A stretch of 64,000 nt of DNA, from assembly GCA_035501735.1 (NCBI GenBank), contig DATJVR010000031.1:1-64000 (forward strand), given 5' to 3'. Numbering within the stretch: position 1 is the first letter of the stretch; each line of letters begins with the position of its first letter. This document shows positions 16,621 to 25,383 of the stretch, one piece after another. This DNA is from PNAI01 sp035501735 (GTDB lineage: Bacteria; Pseudomonadota; Alphaproteobacteria; Rhizobiales; Xanthobacteraceae). The notes beneath the pieces were generated by a model. It made no database searches, was not told the DNA's origin, and worked only from the letters and a program-made list of their open reading frames with translations. The position numbers were made by a program, and so were the translations under genes.

Positions 16621-17049
16621 TTAAGTTTCCTCTTCGTCCTCGCGGCCCTCGCCGACGATACCGGCAACGTCCTCGTCGCCTTCCTCCTGCTGCTCGATGA
16701 ACGCGGCGTCCTCGATCGGTTCCTCGTCCATTTCGATCTCCTCCTCGGCTTCCGCCCCTTCCGCGGCTGGGGCTTTGACCTTCTTCCCCTGAGCCTCGGC
16801 GTCCGCCTCCTCGAGCGAGACGAATTCGGTGTCCGCCACTTCCGGCTTCACCACCACCGCCACCGGCTCCTTCACCGGTTTGGGCGCCGGCGCGGCTGCG
16901 GCGGCCGGCTCCGGTCGCGCACGCGCTGGCGCGGCCACCTGGAAGACAGTGGCGCATTTTGGACATACGATGGGAATCTTGCTGAGATCGTAGAATTTTG
17001 CGCCGCAATTGGCGCACAAACGCTTGGTGCCGAGCTCGGGTTTTGCCAC
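16621..17049 (-). CDS. TIGR02300 (FYDLN acid) family protein
   Basis: A 142-residue protein with an N-terminal zinc ribbon (C12, C15, C29, C32) around the name-giving FYDL motif at residues 19-22, followed by an Ala/Pro linker and a strongly acidic tail rich in Glu and Asp. The family is nearly confined to alphaproteobacteria and has no established function; the acidic tail hints at binding to a basic partner. It is divergent from aroA and directly upstream of tRNA-Ala on the same strand. Confidence 0.9.
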   Translation of the reverse strand: MAKPELGTKRLCANCGAKFYDLSKIPIVCPKCATVFQVAAPARARPEPAAAAAPAPKPVKEPVAVVVKPEVADTEFVSLEEADAEAQGKKVKAPAAEGAEAEEEIEMDEEPIEDAAFIEQQEEGDEDVAGIVGEGREDEEET

Positions 17050-17222
17050 GGTCGAGGTTTCCTGCGGATGGGGTCAGAAATTTGGTGTCTCACTTGGCTA
17101 GTTGTGCCGGCCCTGTCAATAGCGTTGGCAATGGCAATTTCCCCGGGTTTCCCGGGCACTCACCCTCTCGTGACGCCTTTCCCCGCGCATGTTAGGACGG
17201 CACATATTTGGGTCACACCGTC

Positions 17223-18557
17223 ATGGACCAAGCCGCCGCAACACCGCTGACCGCCCGCCGCGGCTCCCCGCTGGCTGGTCGCGTGCGCGTACCGGGCGAT
17301 AAGTCGATATCGCTGCGCTCCCTGATCCTCGGGGCGCTCACGGTCGGTGAGACTAAAATCCAGGCCATGCTCGAAGGCGAGGACGCGCTCTCGACCGCGC
17401 GCGCCATGCAGGCGCTTGGCGCGACGGTGGAGCGGACCGGCGAGGGGGCCTGGCGCATCCTCGGCGTCGGCGTCGGCGGTTTCGCCGAGCCGCGCGCGCC
17501 GCTTGACTTCGGCAATTCCGGCACCGGCTGCCGCCTCGCCATGGGGGCTGTCGCCGGCTGCCCGATCACCGCCACGTTCGACGGCGACGCGAGCCTGCGC
17601 TCGCGGCCGATGCGCCGCATCCTCGATCCGCTCCAGCAGATGGGCGCGCGCACCCTGCAGATCGCCGAGCAGGGCCGTCTGCCGGCGACACTCAAAGGCG
17701 CGACCGATCCGATCCCGATCTCCTATGAAACGCCGGTCGCTTCCGCCCAGATCAAATCGGCGGTGCTGCTCGCCGGCCTTGCCGCGCCGGGCGAGACCAC
17801 GGTGATCGAGCAGGAGGCCACGCGCGACCACACCGAGCGCATGCTGAAACATTTCGGCGCGACCGTGCGCGTGTCGCCTGCCGGCGACCACGGCCGCAAG
17901 ATCGTGCTGCAGGGCCAGCCCGAGCTCGAGCCCGCGCCGGTCGTGGTGCCGGCCGATCCTTCGTCGGCGGCCTTCCCGATGGTCGCGGCGCTGATCGTGC
18001 CCGGTTCCGACATCATCCTCGAAGGCGTGATGACCAATCCGCTGCGCTCCGGATTGCTCACCACCCTGCGTGAGATGGGCGCCGCGATCGAAGTGCTCGC
18101 TTCGCGCAACGACGGCGGCGAGGATGTCGCCGATCTGCGCGTCAAGGCTGGCCCGCTCAAGGGCGTCGACGTGCCGGCCACGCGCGCGCCCACCATGATC
18201 GACGAATATCCGATCTTGAGCGTTGCGGCCGCTTTCGCCGAAGGACCGACGCGCATGCGCGGTTTGCAGGAGTTGCGCGTCAAGGAATCTGATCGGCTTG
18301 AAGCAACTGCCGCGATGCTGCGCGCGAACGGGGTCCAGGTCGCAATCGACAAGGACGATCTGATCGTGCAGGGCAAAGGCCGCGCGCCTGGTGGCGGGCT
18401 CGTGGCCACGCACATGGATCATCGCATCGCGATGTCGGCGCTCGTTCTCGGCATCGCGTCCGAACAGGGCGTGAAGGTCGACGACACGGCTTTCATCGCC
18501 ACAAGCTTTCCGGGTTTCGTTGAGATGATGCGCTCGCTCGGCGCCGAATTTTCATGA
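17223..18557 (+). CDS. aroA: 3-phosphoshikimate 1-carboxyvinyltransferase (EPSP synthase)
   Basis: This shikimate-pathway enzyme condenses shikimate-3-phosphate with phosphoenolpyruvate. The 444-residue sequence follows the class II type, with DKSIS near the start, RPM in the phosphate-binding region, MIDEYPIL with the catalytic Asp, RVKESDR, and HMDHRIAM. Two positions are odd. The usual His or Asn in KSIS(H/N)R is Leu. The PEP-site loop reads GNSGTG, with Gly where the glyphosate-tolerant CP4 enzyme has Ala100. Start: ATG at 17223 in preference to a TTG at 17208. Its stop overlaps the cmk start (ATGA). Confidence 0.95.
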   Translation: MDQAAATPLTARRGSPLAGRVRVPGDKSISLRSLILGALTVGETKIQAMLEGEDALSTARAMQALGATVERTGEGAWRILGVGVGGFAEPRAPLDFGNSGTGCRLAMGAVAGCPITATFDGDASLRSRPMRRILDPLQQMGARTLQIAEQGRLPATLKGATDPIPISYETPVASAQIKSAVLLAGLAAPGETTVIEQEATRDHTERMLKHFGATVRVSPAGDHGRKIVLQGQPELEPAPVVVPADPSSAAFPMVAALIVPGSDIILEGVMTNPLRSGLLTTLREMGAAIEVLASRNDGGEDVADLRVKAGPLKGVDVPATRAPTMIDEYPILSVAAAFAEGPTRMRGLQELRVKESDRLEATAAMLRANGVQVAIDKDDLIVQGKGRAPGGGLVATHMDHRIAMSALVLGIASEQGVKVDDTAFIATSFPGFVEMMRSLGAEFS

Positions 18558-19180
18558 TCATCGCCATTGACGGCCCGGCCGCCTCCGGCAAGGGCACTAT
18601 CGGCAAGCAACTAGCCGCGCGTTACGGCCTGCGCCATCTCGACACGGGTCTGATTTACCGCGCGGTGGCGAAAGCCATGCTCGACGCCGGCCATGATCCG
18701 AACGACAAGCCGCGCGCGATCGCCGCCGCCAAAGCGCTCGATCCCTCGCAACTCGATGAAGTCGTGCTCAAGCGAATCGGGATCGCAGGACCGGCATCCA
18801 TCGTCTCGGCGATCCCCGAAGTGCGCGCCGCTTTGCTTGCCTTCCAGCGCGAGTTCGCGGCGACGCCGCCTGGCGCCGTGCTCGACGGCCGCGACATCGG
18901 CACCGTGATCGCGCCCGATGCCGATGTGAAGATTTTCGTCGTCGCTTCGCCCGAGGCGCGTGCCCGCCGCCGCTTCCTCGAATTGCAACAACGTGGCGAG
19001 AGCGTAAATGAAAAGGAAATCCTCGCTGACATTTTGAAGCGCGACGAACGCGACAGCTCGCGCGCGGCCGCGCCGCTCGTTCGCGCCCCGGATGCGCACT
19101 TGCTCGACACCACGCATTTGGATATAGACGCCGCAGTCCGGGCCGCCGTCGCCATTGTGGAGGCTGCGCGAGCGGGTTGA
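18554..19180 (+). CDS. cmk: cytidylate kinase
   Basis: Phosphorylates CMP and dCMP with ATP. The 208-residue protein starts with the P-loop DGPAASGKGT, then the LDTGLIYRAVA substrate segment, and contains the DGRDIGTV motif typical of bacterial CMP kinases. It is coupled to aroA by a four-base overlap and precedes rpsA, an arrangement conserved across proteobacteria. Confidence 0.95.
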   Translation: MIIAIDGPAASGKGTIGKQLAARYGLRHLDTGLIYRAVAKAMLDAGHDPNDKPRAIAAAKALDPSQLDEVVLKRIGIAGPASIVSAIPEVRAALLAFQREFAATPPGAVLDGRDIGTVIAPDADVKIFVVASPEARARRRFLELQQRGESVNEKEILADILKRDERDSSRAAAPLVRAPDAHLLDTTHLDIDAAVRAAVAIVEAARAG

Positions 19181-19395
19181 GGGTGCGTATGCCCTCGATT
19201 TAGGGCTCAAAACCCTCGCTTTTGCCGCATTTTAGCTGCGCTAATGATGTGGTTTCCCGGAAAGAACATCGTCCCGACCGTTCGGATGATCGGGCCGGCC
19301 CGCTGGATAGCCAGCGGCAGCCAGGGGTCGCGGGGCCCTTGGCCCGAACGGAATGGACGCCACTCAAACCGCCGGTCTGCCCGTCAGGAGATTTC

Positions 19396-21126
19396 ATGGC
19401 CACAGCCACCAGTACCGCGCCGTCGCGCGAGGATTTTGCCAAGCTGCTCGATGAATCGTTCGGCACCGGCAATCTGCAGGAAGGGTCCGTCATCAAGGGG
19501 ACCGTCGTCGGCATCGAGAAGGATTTGGCCGTCATCGATGTCGGACTGAAGACCGAAGGGCGCGTTGCGCTGCGCGAGTTCGCGGGACCGGGCCGTCAGG
19601 CCGAGATCAAAGTCGGCGACACCGTCGAAGTCTACTTGGAGCGCGTCGAGAACGCGCTCGGCGAAGCGGTGCTCTCGCGCGACAAGGCGAGACGCGAGGA
19701 GAGCTGGGGCAAACTGGAATCCGCCTTCAAGAACAACGAAAAAGTCCAGGGCGTCATCTTCAATCAGGTCAAAGGCGGCTTCACCGTCGATCTCGACGGC
19801 GCGGTCGCGTTTCTCCCGCGCAGTCAGGTCGATATCCGCCCGATCCGCGATGTCACCCCGCTGATGAACGTGCCGCAGCCGTTCCAGATCCTGAAAATGG
19901 ATCGCCGCCGCGGCAACATCGTCGTCTCCCGCCGTACCGTGCTGGAAGAGACTCGCGCCGAGCAACGCCAGGAACTGGTGCAGAATCTCGAAGAGGGCCA
20001 GGTCATCGACGGCGTGGTCAAGAACATCACCGACTACGGCGCGTTTGTCGATCTCGGCGGCATCGACGGCCTGCTGCACGTCACCGACATCGCCTGGCGC
20101 CGGGTCAATCATCCGAGCGAGGCGCTCACCATCGGCCAGCAGGTCAAGGTGAAGATCGTGAAGATCAATCACGAGACCCACCGCATCTCGCTCGGCATGA
20201 AGCAACTGCTCGACGATCCCTGGCAGGGTATCGAGGCGAAATATCCGGTCGGCGCGCGCTTCAAGGGCCGCGTCACCAACATCACCGACTATGGCGCCTT
20301 CGTCGAGCTTGAGCCCGGCATCGAGGGCCTGATCCACGTCTCCGAAATGTCCTGGACCAAGAAGAACGTGCACCCCGGCAAGATCGTCTCCACCTCGCAG
20401 GAAATCGAGGTGCAGATTCTCGAAGTCGATCCGGTCAAGCGCCGCATCTCGCTCGGTCTGAAGCAGACCATGCGCAATCCGTGGGAGGTCTTCGTCGAGA
20501 AATATCCGCCCGGCACCACGCTCGAAGGCGAGGTCAAGAACAAGACCGAGTTCGGCCTTTTCCTCGGCCTCGACGGCGACGTGGACGGCATGGTCCATCT
20601 CTCCGATCTCGATTGGAAGCGGCCCGGCGAGCAGGTGATCGAGGAGTACAAGAAGGGCGATAAGGTCAAGGCGATCGTGCTCGACGTCGATGTCGAGAAG
20701 GAGCGCATCTCGCTCGGCATCAAGCAGCTTGAGGGCGACCCCTTCGCCGCCGAAAGCGCCGGCGACCTCAAGAAGGGCGCGGTGGTGACCTGCGAGGTCA
20801 CCGAGGTCAAGGAATCCGGCCTCGACGTGAAGATCGTCGGCACCGACCTCACCGCCTTCATCAAGCGCTCGGAGCTCGCACGCGACCGCAACGACCAGCG
20901 TTCCGATCGTTTCCAGGTCGGCCAGAAGGTCGATGCCCGCGTCACCCAGTTCGATCGCCGCACCCATAAGGTCACGGTCTCGATCAAGGCGCTGGAAGTC
21001 GCCGAGGAGAAGGAGGCGATCGCCCAGTACGGCTCCTCCGATTCCGGCGCGACCCTCGGCGACATTCTCGGCACCGCGTTGAAGCGCAAGGGCGAAGAGC
21101 CGGCCGAAAAAACGACGAAGGAATGA
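19396..21126 (+). CDS. rpsA: 30S ribosomal protein S1
   Basis: S1 binds mRNA on the small subunit and helps initiation on structured messages. The 576-residue product contains six S1 (OB-fold) repeats from about residue 30 to 530; the central ones carry the usual ITDYGAFVDLGG or ITDYGAFVELEPG pattern and the two N-terminal repeats are degenerate, as in all long S1 proteins. The start is ATG at 19396 with CAGGAG just upstream. The frame is open to 19222 but that extension is not S1-like. Confidence 0.97.
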   Translation: MATATSTAPSREDFAKLLDESFGTGNLQEGSVIKGTVVGIEKDLAVIDVGLKTEGRVALREFAGPGRQAEIKVGDTVEVYLERVENALGEAVLSRDKARREESWGKLESAFKNNEKVQGVIFNQVKGGFTVDLDGAVAFLPRSQVDIRPIRDVTPLMNVPQPFQILKMDRRRGNIVVSRRTVLEETRAEQRQELVQNLEEGQVIDGVVKNITDYGAFVDLGGIDGLLHVTDIAWRRVNHPSEALTIGQQVKVKIVKINHETHRISLGMKQLLDDPWQGIEAKYPVGARFKGRVTNITDYGAFVELEPGIEGLIHVSEMSWTKKNVHPGKIVSTSQEIEVQILEVDPVKRRISLGLKQTMRNPWEVFVEKYPPGTTLEGEVKNKTEFGLFLGLDGDVDGMVHLSDLDWKRPGEQVIEEYKKGDKVKAIVLDVDVEKERISLGIKQLEGDPFAAESAGDLKKGAVVTCEVTEVKESGLDVKIVGTDLTAFIKRSELARDRNDQRSDRFQVGQKVDARVTQFDRRTHKVTVSIKALEVAEEKEAIAQYGSSDSGATLGDILGTALKRKGEEPAEKTTKE

Positions 21127-21259
21127 CGGACTTCGCCGGCGCCGTTCGGCTTGCCGGCGTGGCATTTGAAGTAACTGACGCTTTGGGTTCGCCGCTGCCG
21201 GCGAATGCTCGAACTCTCCGCGGCGGCGAGGACAAGAATTAACCGCGAAGGAGCGAACC

Positions 21260-22240
21260 ATGTCGCTCGATGCCGATCAGATCGTCGACCGCCGCCGCAT
21301 GCGGCGCAAGCTTACGTTTTGGCGCGTGGCCGCCGTACTCATCGCCGTCATCGCAATCGTCGGAGTCGCCGCCTTCGCGGCGATACGCAGCGGCGTGACC
21401 GGGGGAGCCACCTCCGGCATTGCGCGCATCACCATCGAGGGTTTGATCCGCACCAACCAGGACCGTGTCGAAGCGCTCGACCGGCTCGGCCGCTCCAGCG
21501 CCAAAGCAGTGATCGTGCACATCAACAGCCCGGGCGGCACTACCGCGGGCGCCGAGCAGCTCTACGACGCGCTCGTGCAGCTCAGGAGCAAGAAACCCAT
21601 GGTGGTCGTGGTCGACGGCCTTGCGGCTTCCGGCGCCTACATCGCCGCCATGGCATCCGACCACATCATCGCGCAGCAAAGCTCGCTGGTCGGCTCGATC
21701 GGCGTGCTGTTCCAGTATCCCAACGTGGCGGACCTTCTGAAGACCGTCGGCGTCAAGGTCGAGGAGGTCAAATCCTCCCCGCTGAAAGCGGCCCCCAACG
21801 GCTTCGAGCCGACGAGCCCCGAGGCCCGCGCCGCGCTTGAATCCATCGTCAAGGATTCCTACGCCTGGTTCAAAGGCATCGTGGCCGAGCGTCGCCACCT
21901 TGCCGATGCCGCGCTTGATACCGTGTCCGACGGGCGGGTGTTCACTGGCCGCCAGGGTCTGGAGCTGAAGCTGGTCGACGAGCTCGGCAACGAGCAGACC
22001 GCACGTGAATGGTTGGCCAAGGAGAAGAATATCGACATCAAGACCCCGGTCCGTAACTACCAGCTCTCCCCGCGCTTCGGCGATCTGCCCTTCATACATG
22101 TGGCCGTGATCAGCCTGCTCAATGCCGTCGGGCTGACCTCGGTCGCCCATCGCCTTGAGGCCTGGGGCACGGTCCAGGCGATCGATGAGCTCAACCTTGA
22201 CGGTCTGTTGGCGCTTTGGCACCCTCCACTAGCCAATTGA
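21260..22240 (+). CDS. sppA: signal peptide peptidase SppA
   Basis: A 326-residue, single-domain (36K-type) SppA that degrades cleaved signal peptides at the inner membrane. It has one N-terminal membrane anchor (about residues 20-42), the INSPGG loop, the nucleophile Ser in ASGAYIAA, and the downstream Lys-containing region of the S49 Ser-Lys dyad. AAGGAG precedes the ATG. It stands between rpsA and ihfB. Confidence 0.93.
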   Translation: MSLDADQIVDRRRMRRKLTFWRVAAVLIAVIAIVGVAAFAAIRSGVTGGATSGIARITIEGLIRTNQDRVEALDRLGRSSAKAVIVHINSPGGTTAGAEQLYDALVQLRSKKPMVVVVDGLAASGAYIAAMASDHIIAQQSSLVGSIGVLFQYPNVADLLKTVGVKVEEVKSSPLKAAPNGFEPTSPEARAALESIVKDSYAWFKGIVAERRHLADAALDTVSDGRVFTGRQGLELKLVDELGNEQTAREWLAKEKNIDIKTPVRNYQLSPRFGDLPFIHVAVISLLNAVGLTSVAHRLEAWGTVQAIDELNLDGLLALWHPPLAN

Positions 22241-22289
22241 TAGGACCGGATATTCCGGACCCGACCGACACCGATAGGCGATAGAGCCG

Positions 22290-22577
22290 ATGATCAAATC
22301 CGAGCTTGTCCAGCGTATTTCCACGCAGAACCCCCATCTCTATCAGCGCGACGTCGAGAACATCGTCAACGCCATCTTGGGCGAGATCACGTCCGCGCTC
22401 GCGCGCGGCGATCGCGTCGAGCTGCGCGGCTTCGGCGCGTTCTCGGTCAAGCACCGGCCCGCGCGCACCGGCCGCAATCCGCGCACCGGCGCGCATGTTT
22501 CGGTCGCCAAGAAATCCGTGCCCTTCTTCAAGACCGGCAAGGAAATGCGCGAGCGGCTCAACAAGACCGCGCCTTGA
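22290..22577 (+). CDS. ihfB: integration host factor subunit beta
   Basis: A 95-residue DNA-bending protein of the HU/IHF fold; it forms a heterodimer with IhfA and assists sigma-54 promoters, replication and recombination. The beta-arm motif GRNPRTG carries the intercalating Pro, and the N-terminal MIKSELVQRI and the VELRGFGAF core are IhfB-typical. The order rpsA-(sppA)-ihfB is widely conserved. The presence of rpoN in the same window fits a role in sigma-54 regulation. Confidence 0.95.
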   Translation: MIKSELVQRISTQNPHLYQRDVENIVNAILGEITSALARGDRVELRGFGAFSVKHRPARTGRNPRTGAHVSVAKKSVPFFKTGKEMRERLNKTAP

Positions 22578-22618
22578 TTCCGCGCTTAGCGCGCGGCTCA
22601 ATGAGCAACGCCACCGTC

Positions 22619-22679
22619 ATGGCCGGGCTTGTCCCGGCCATCCACGTCTTTAGGATGACATCATGCAAAAGACGTGGAT
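22619..22679. repeat. composite palindromic repeat (two hairpins)
   Basis: A first hairpin has 9-bp arms ATGGCCGGG (22619-22627) and CCCGGCCAT (22633-22641) around CTTGT. A second, overlapping one has 11-bp arms ATCCACGTCTT (22640-22650) and AAGACGTGGAT (22669-22679). Imperfect GC palindromes continue to about 22730. Elements of this kind are widespread between Bradyrhizobium-group genes. It separates ihfB from the lapA-like gene. Confidence 0.75.
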
Positions 22680-22751
22680 GCCCGGCCCGAGGTTTACACG
22701 CGGGCCGGCCGAAGTCCGGACCCGTGTGCCAGGCATGACAAGAGAAAAAAG

Positions 22752-23114
22752 ATGCGCAAGCTCGTCACGGCTTTCATTCTCGTTCCGCTCCTGATCATCT
22801 TTATCGCCTTCGCGGTGGCCAACCGCGAAATCGTCACCATCGCGTTTGATCCGTTCGATTCCGAACATCCGGCTTTCGCGCTGACCGCGCCGCTGTTCAT
22901 TTTGATCGTTATCCTGTTCGGTGCCGGGATGATTTTTGGCGGCCTGCTGACCTGGATGAACCAGCGCAAATGGCGCCGCCGCGCCCGCCTCGCTGAAGCC
23001 GAGGCTCGTGCGCTGAAGACCGAACTCGCCGGCCGCCATTGGCCGTCCGAGGACCGGCCGGCGCTGCTGCCCGCGCAACCGCCCGCCCCGCTGACCTTCC
23101 CGCCGGCGGCTTGA
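22752..23114 (+). CDS. LapA-domain (DUF1049) membrane protein
   Basis: A 120-residue protein with two hydrophobic helices (about residues 3-23 and 41-63) and a basic, then Pro/Ala-rich cytoplasmic tail. This is the layout of the LapA family, which in E. coli helps control LpxC turnover and LPS synthesis together with LapB. No lapB-like gene is next to it. The start at 22752 is the first residue of the conserved family; the upstream codons come from the repeat. Confidence 0.82.
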   Translation: MRKLVTAFILVPLLIIFIAFAVANREIVTIAFDPFDSEHPAFALTAPLFILIVILFGAGMIFGGLLTWMNQRKWRRRARLAEAEARALKTELAGRHWPSEDRPALLPAQPPAPLTFPPAA

Positions 23115-23153
23115 GGGCAGACAAATCGCTCCGCGCGATGTAGAACCGCGCAT

Positions 23154-23197
23154 GAGCATGATCCCGAAAAGTGGAGACTGGTTTTCGGATCATGCTC
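23154..23197. repeat. palindromic intergenic repeat, copy 2
   Basis: This is the most symmetric copy. GAGCATGATCC at the left mirrors GGATCATGCTC at the right, with CGAAAA/TTTTCG continuing the stem around a GTGGAGACTGG centre. It lies 28 bases before trpF. Confidence 0.85.
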
Positions 23198-23225
23198 GTC
23201 TGAGAAGAATCTGAGAAGAGCGAAA

Positions 23226-23897
23226 ATGTCTCTGCTGGTCAAAATATGCGGCCTGAAAACACCGGAAGCACTCGACGTGGCGCTCGCCGTCGGCGCCGAC
23301 ATGGTCGGTTTCGTATTCTTTCCGCCCTCGCCGCGCCATCTCGGCTTCGAGGCCGCGCGCATTCTCGGCGATCGCGTCAAAGGCCGTGCCCAAAAGGTCG
23401 CGCTTTCGGTCGACGCGACCGATGCCGACCTCGGCAAATTCATCGAAGCGCTCAAGCCCGATCTGCTCCAGCTTCACGGCAAGGAAACGCCAGAGCGCGT
23501 CGCCATCGTGCGCTCGCGCTTCGGCATCCCGGTGATGAAGGCACTGCCGGTGGAAACGCGCGACGATCTCTCGCCCGTCCGTCTTTACGCCAAAGTCGCC
23601 GACTGGCTGCTGTTCGACGCCCGAGCGCCGCGCGAGGCAACCCGGCCCGGCGGGCTCGGCAAGGCCTTCGATTGGCGGTTGTTGGAGAATCTCGATCTCA
23701 CTGTGCCGTTCATGCTCTCCGGCGGCCTCGATGCGGAAAACGTTGCCGAGGCGCTGCGCATCACGCATGCCGGAGCCGTCGATGTGTCTTCCGGCGTCGA
23801 AAGCGCGCCGGGCGTGAAGGATCCGGAGAAAATCCGCGCCTTCGTACGCGCCGCGCGCGCCGCCGAGGCGGCACTCAGGCTGGCGAATACCGCATGA
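23226..23897 (+). CDS. trpF: phosphoribosylanthranilate isomerase
   Basis: The third step of tryptophan synthesis: an Amadori rearrangement of phosphoribosylanthranilate. The 223-residue TIM barrel begins with KICGLK, whose Cys is the general base, and has LQLHGKE, LFDA (catalytic Asp), and the phosphate-binding LSGGLDAENV and DVSSGVE motifs. The stop overlaps the trpB start (ATGA). Confidence 0.95.
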   Translation: MSLLVKICGLKTPEALDVALAVGADMVGFVFFPPSPRHLGFEAARILGDRVKGRAQKVALSVDATDADLGKFIEALKPDLLQLHGKETPERVAIVRSRFGIPVMKALPVETRDDLSPVRLYAKVADWLLFDARAPREATRPGGLGKAFDWRLLENLDLTVPFMLSGGLDAENVAEALRITHAGAVDVSSGVESAPGVKDPEKIRAFVRAARAAEAALRLANTA

Positions 23898-25111
23898 CCG
23901 TGCAGCGGCCCAATTCGTTCCGCACCGGCCCCGACGAACGCGGACATTTCGGCATTTACGGCGGCCGCTTCGTCGCCGAGACGCTGATGCCGCTGATCCT
24001 CGATCTGGAAAAGGCCTATGCGGAGGCCAAGGCCGATCCCGCGTTCCGGCGCGAGATGGATGCGCATTTGAAGAATTATGTCGGCCGTCCGTCACCGCTC
24101 TATTTTGCCGAGCGCATGACGGCGCACTTTGGCGGCGCGAAAATCTATTTCAAGCGCGAGGATCTCAACCACACCGGCGCCCACAAGGTGAACAACGTGC
24201 TCGGCCAGATCATGCTCGCACGTCGCATGGGCAAGCCGCGCGTGATTGCGGAGACCGGCGCCGGCATGCACGGCGTCGCCACCGCCACGCTGTGCGCCAA
24301 ATTCGGCATCGCCTGCGTGGTCTACATGGGCGCCGTCGATGTCGGCCGCCAGCAGCCGAACGTGCTGCGCATGCAGGCCTTGGGCGCCGAGGTGCGCCCG
24401 GTCGAATCCGGCGCCAAGACGCTGAAAGACGCCATGAACGAGGCGCTGCGCGATTGGGTCAGCAACGTCGCCGATACGTTCTACTGCATCGGCACCGTCG
24501 CGGGCCCGCATCCCTATCCGATGATGGTGCGCGATTTCCAGTCGGTCATCGGCAACGAGACGCGCGCGCAGATGCAGGAAGCCGAAGGCCGGTTGCCGGA
24601 TTCGCTGATTGCCTGCATCGGCGGCGGCTCCAACGCCATGGGCCTGTTCCATCCGTTTCTCGACGAGCCTACGATCGAGATTTACGGCGTCGAGGCCGCC
24701 GGCCATGGCCTGAAAAGCGGCCAGCACGCGGCTTCGATCGCAGGCGGCAGGCCCGGCGTGCTGCACGGCAACCGCACTTACCTCCTGATGGATAGCGACG
24801 GTCAGATCAAGGAGGCGCACTCGATCTCCGCCGGCCTCGACTATCCCGGCATCGGCCCCGAGCACGCCTGGCTCGCCGATGTCGGCCGCATAAAATTTCT
24901 CTCCGCCACCGACAAGGAAGCGCTCGCGGCGTTTCAGCTGTGCAGCCGCCTCGAAGGCATCATTCCGGCGCTCGAGCCCTGCCACGCGCTCGCCAAGGTC
25001 GCCGACCTTGCGCCCAAGAAACCGAAGGATCACCTGATGGTGGTCAATCTCTCCGGCCGCGGCGACAAGGATTTGGACACCGTCGCCAAGCATCTCGGAG
25101 GCAAGCTCTGA
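23894..25111 (+). CDS. trpB: tryptophan synthase beta chain
   Basis: Joins indole and serine to tryptophan with PLP. The 405-residue sequence has the PLP lysine in HTGAHKVNN, the GAGMHGVA loop with the catalytic Glu just before it, and the phosphate-binding GGGSNAMG. The true start is ATG at 23894, overlapping the trpF stop. The frame is open far upstream inside trpF, but that is a shadow. The stop shares one base with the start of the next small gene. Confidence 0.97.
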   Translation: MTVQRPNSFRTGPDERGHFGIYGGRFVAETLMPLILDLEKAYAEAKADPAFRREMDAHLKNYVGRPSPLYFAERMTAHFGGAKIYFKREDLNHTGAHKVNNVLGQIMLARRMGKPRVIAETGAGMHGVATATLCAKFGIACVVYMGAVDVGRQQPNVLRMQALGAEVRPVESGAKTLKDAMNEALRDWVSNVADTFYCIGTVAGPHPYPMMVRDFQSVIGNETRAQMQEAEGRLPDSLIACIGGGSNAMGLFHPFLDEPTIEIYGVEAAGHGLKSGQHAASIAGGRPGVLHGNRTYLLMDSDGQIKEAHSISAGLDYPGIGPEHAWLADVGRIKFLSATDKEALAAFQLCSRLEGIIPALEPCHALAKVADLAPKKPKDHLMVVNLSGRGDKDLDTVAKHLGGKL

Positions 25112-25383
25112 TGCGGCTCATTGCCTGGTGGAATGGCTTGGGCCGGCAGAAACGCGTCGGCTGGCTGATCATCATCGTCTCGGCCGGCTATATTTTGTAT
25201 TTCGTGAAGACGCGGCTATTTGCGGATGGTCCCGAGATCACTCGCAAGGAATGGGTTTCCTTCCTCCTCATGTTCGTCGGCGTGATGCTCGGCACGATCA
25301 ATGTGCGCATGGCCGAGATGCGCGAGCGCAATCAGAGTCTCGCGCCGCCGCCTGCCGGGCCCAAGCGAGCCGCGAAAAAATGA
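25111..25383 (+). CDS. small two-helix membrane protein between trpB and trpA
   Basis: A 90-residue protein of unknown family with two predicted membrane helices (about 17-33 and 48-64) joined by a charged loop, and a basic, Pro-rich C-terminus ending in lysines. It overlaps trpB by one base (TGATG) and trpA by four (ATGA), so it is translated as part of the trp set. No tryptophan-pathway role is known to me. It might anchor the synthase complex, or it may simply be an insertion that preserved coupling. Confidence 0.8.
   Translation: MRLIAWWNGLGRQKRVGWLIIIVSAGYILYFVKTRLFADGPEITRKEWVSFLLMFVGVMLGTINVRMAEMRERNQSLAPPPAGPKRAAKK

Noticed and set aside
17160..18422. 420-codon minus-strand frame antisense to aroA
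   Set aside because: Compositional shadow; aroA motifs are complete on the plus strand.
19384..21261. 625-codon minus-strand frame antisense to rpsA
   Set aside because: Mirror frame of a highly GC3-biased gene; the plus strand encodes a clear six-repeat S1 protein.
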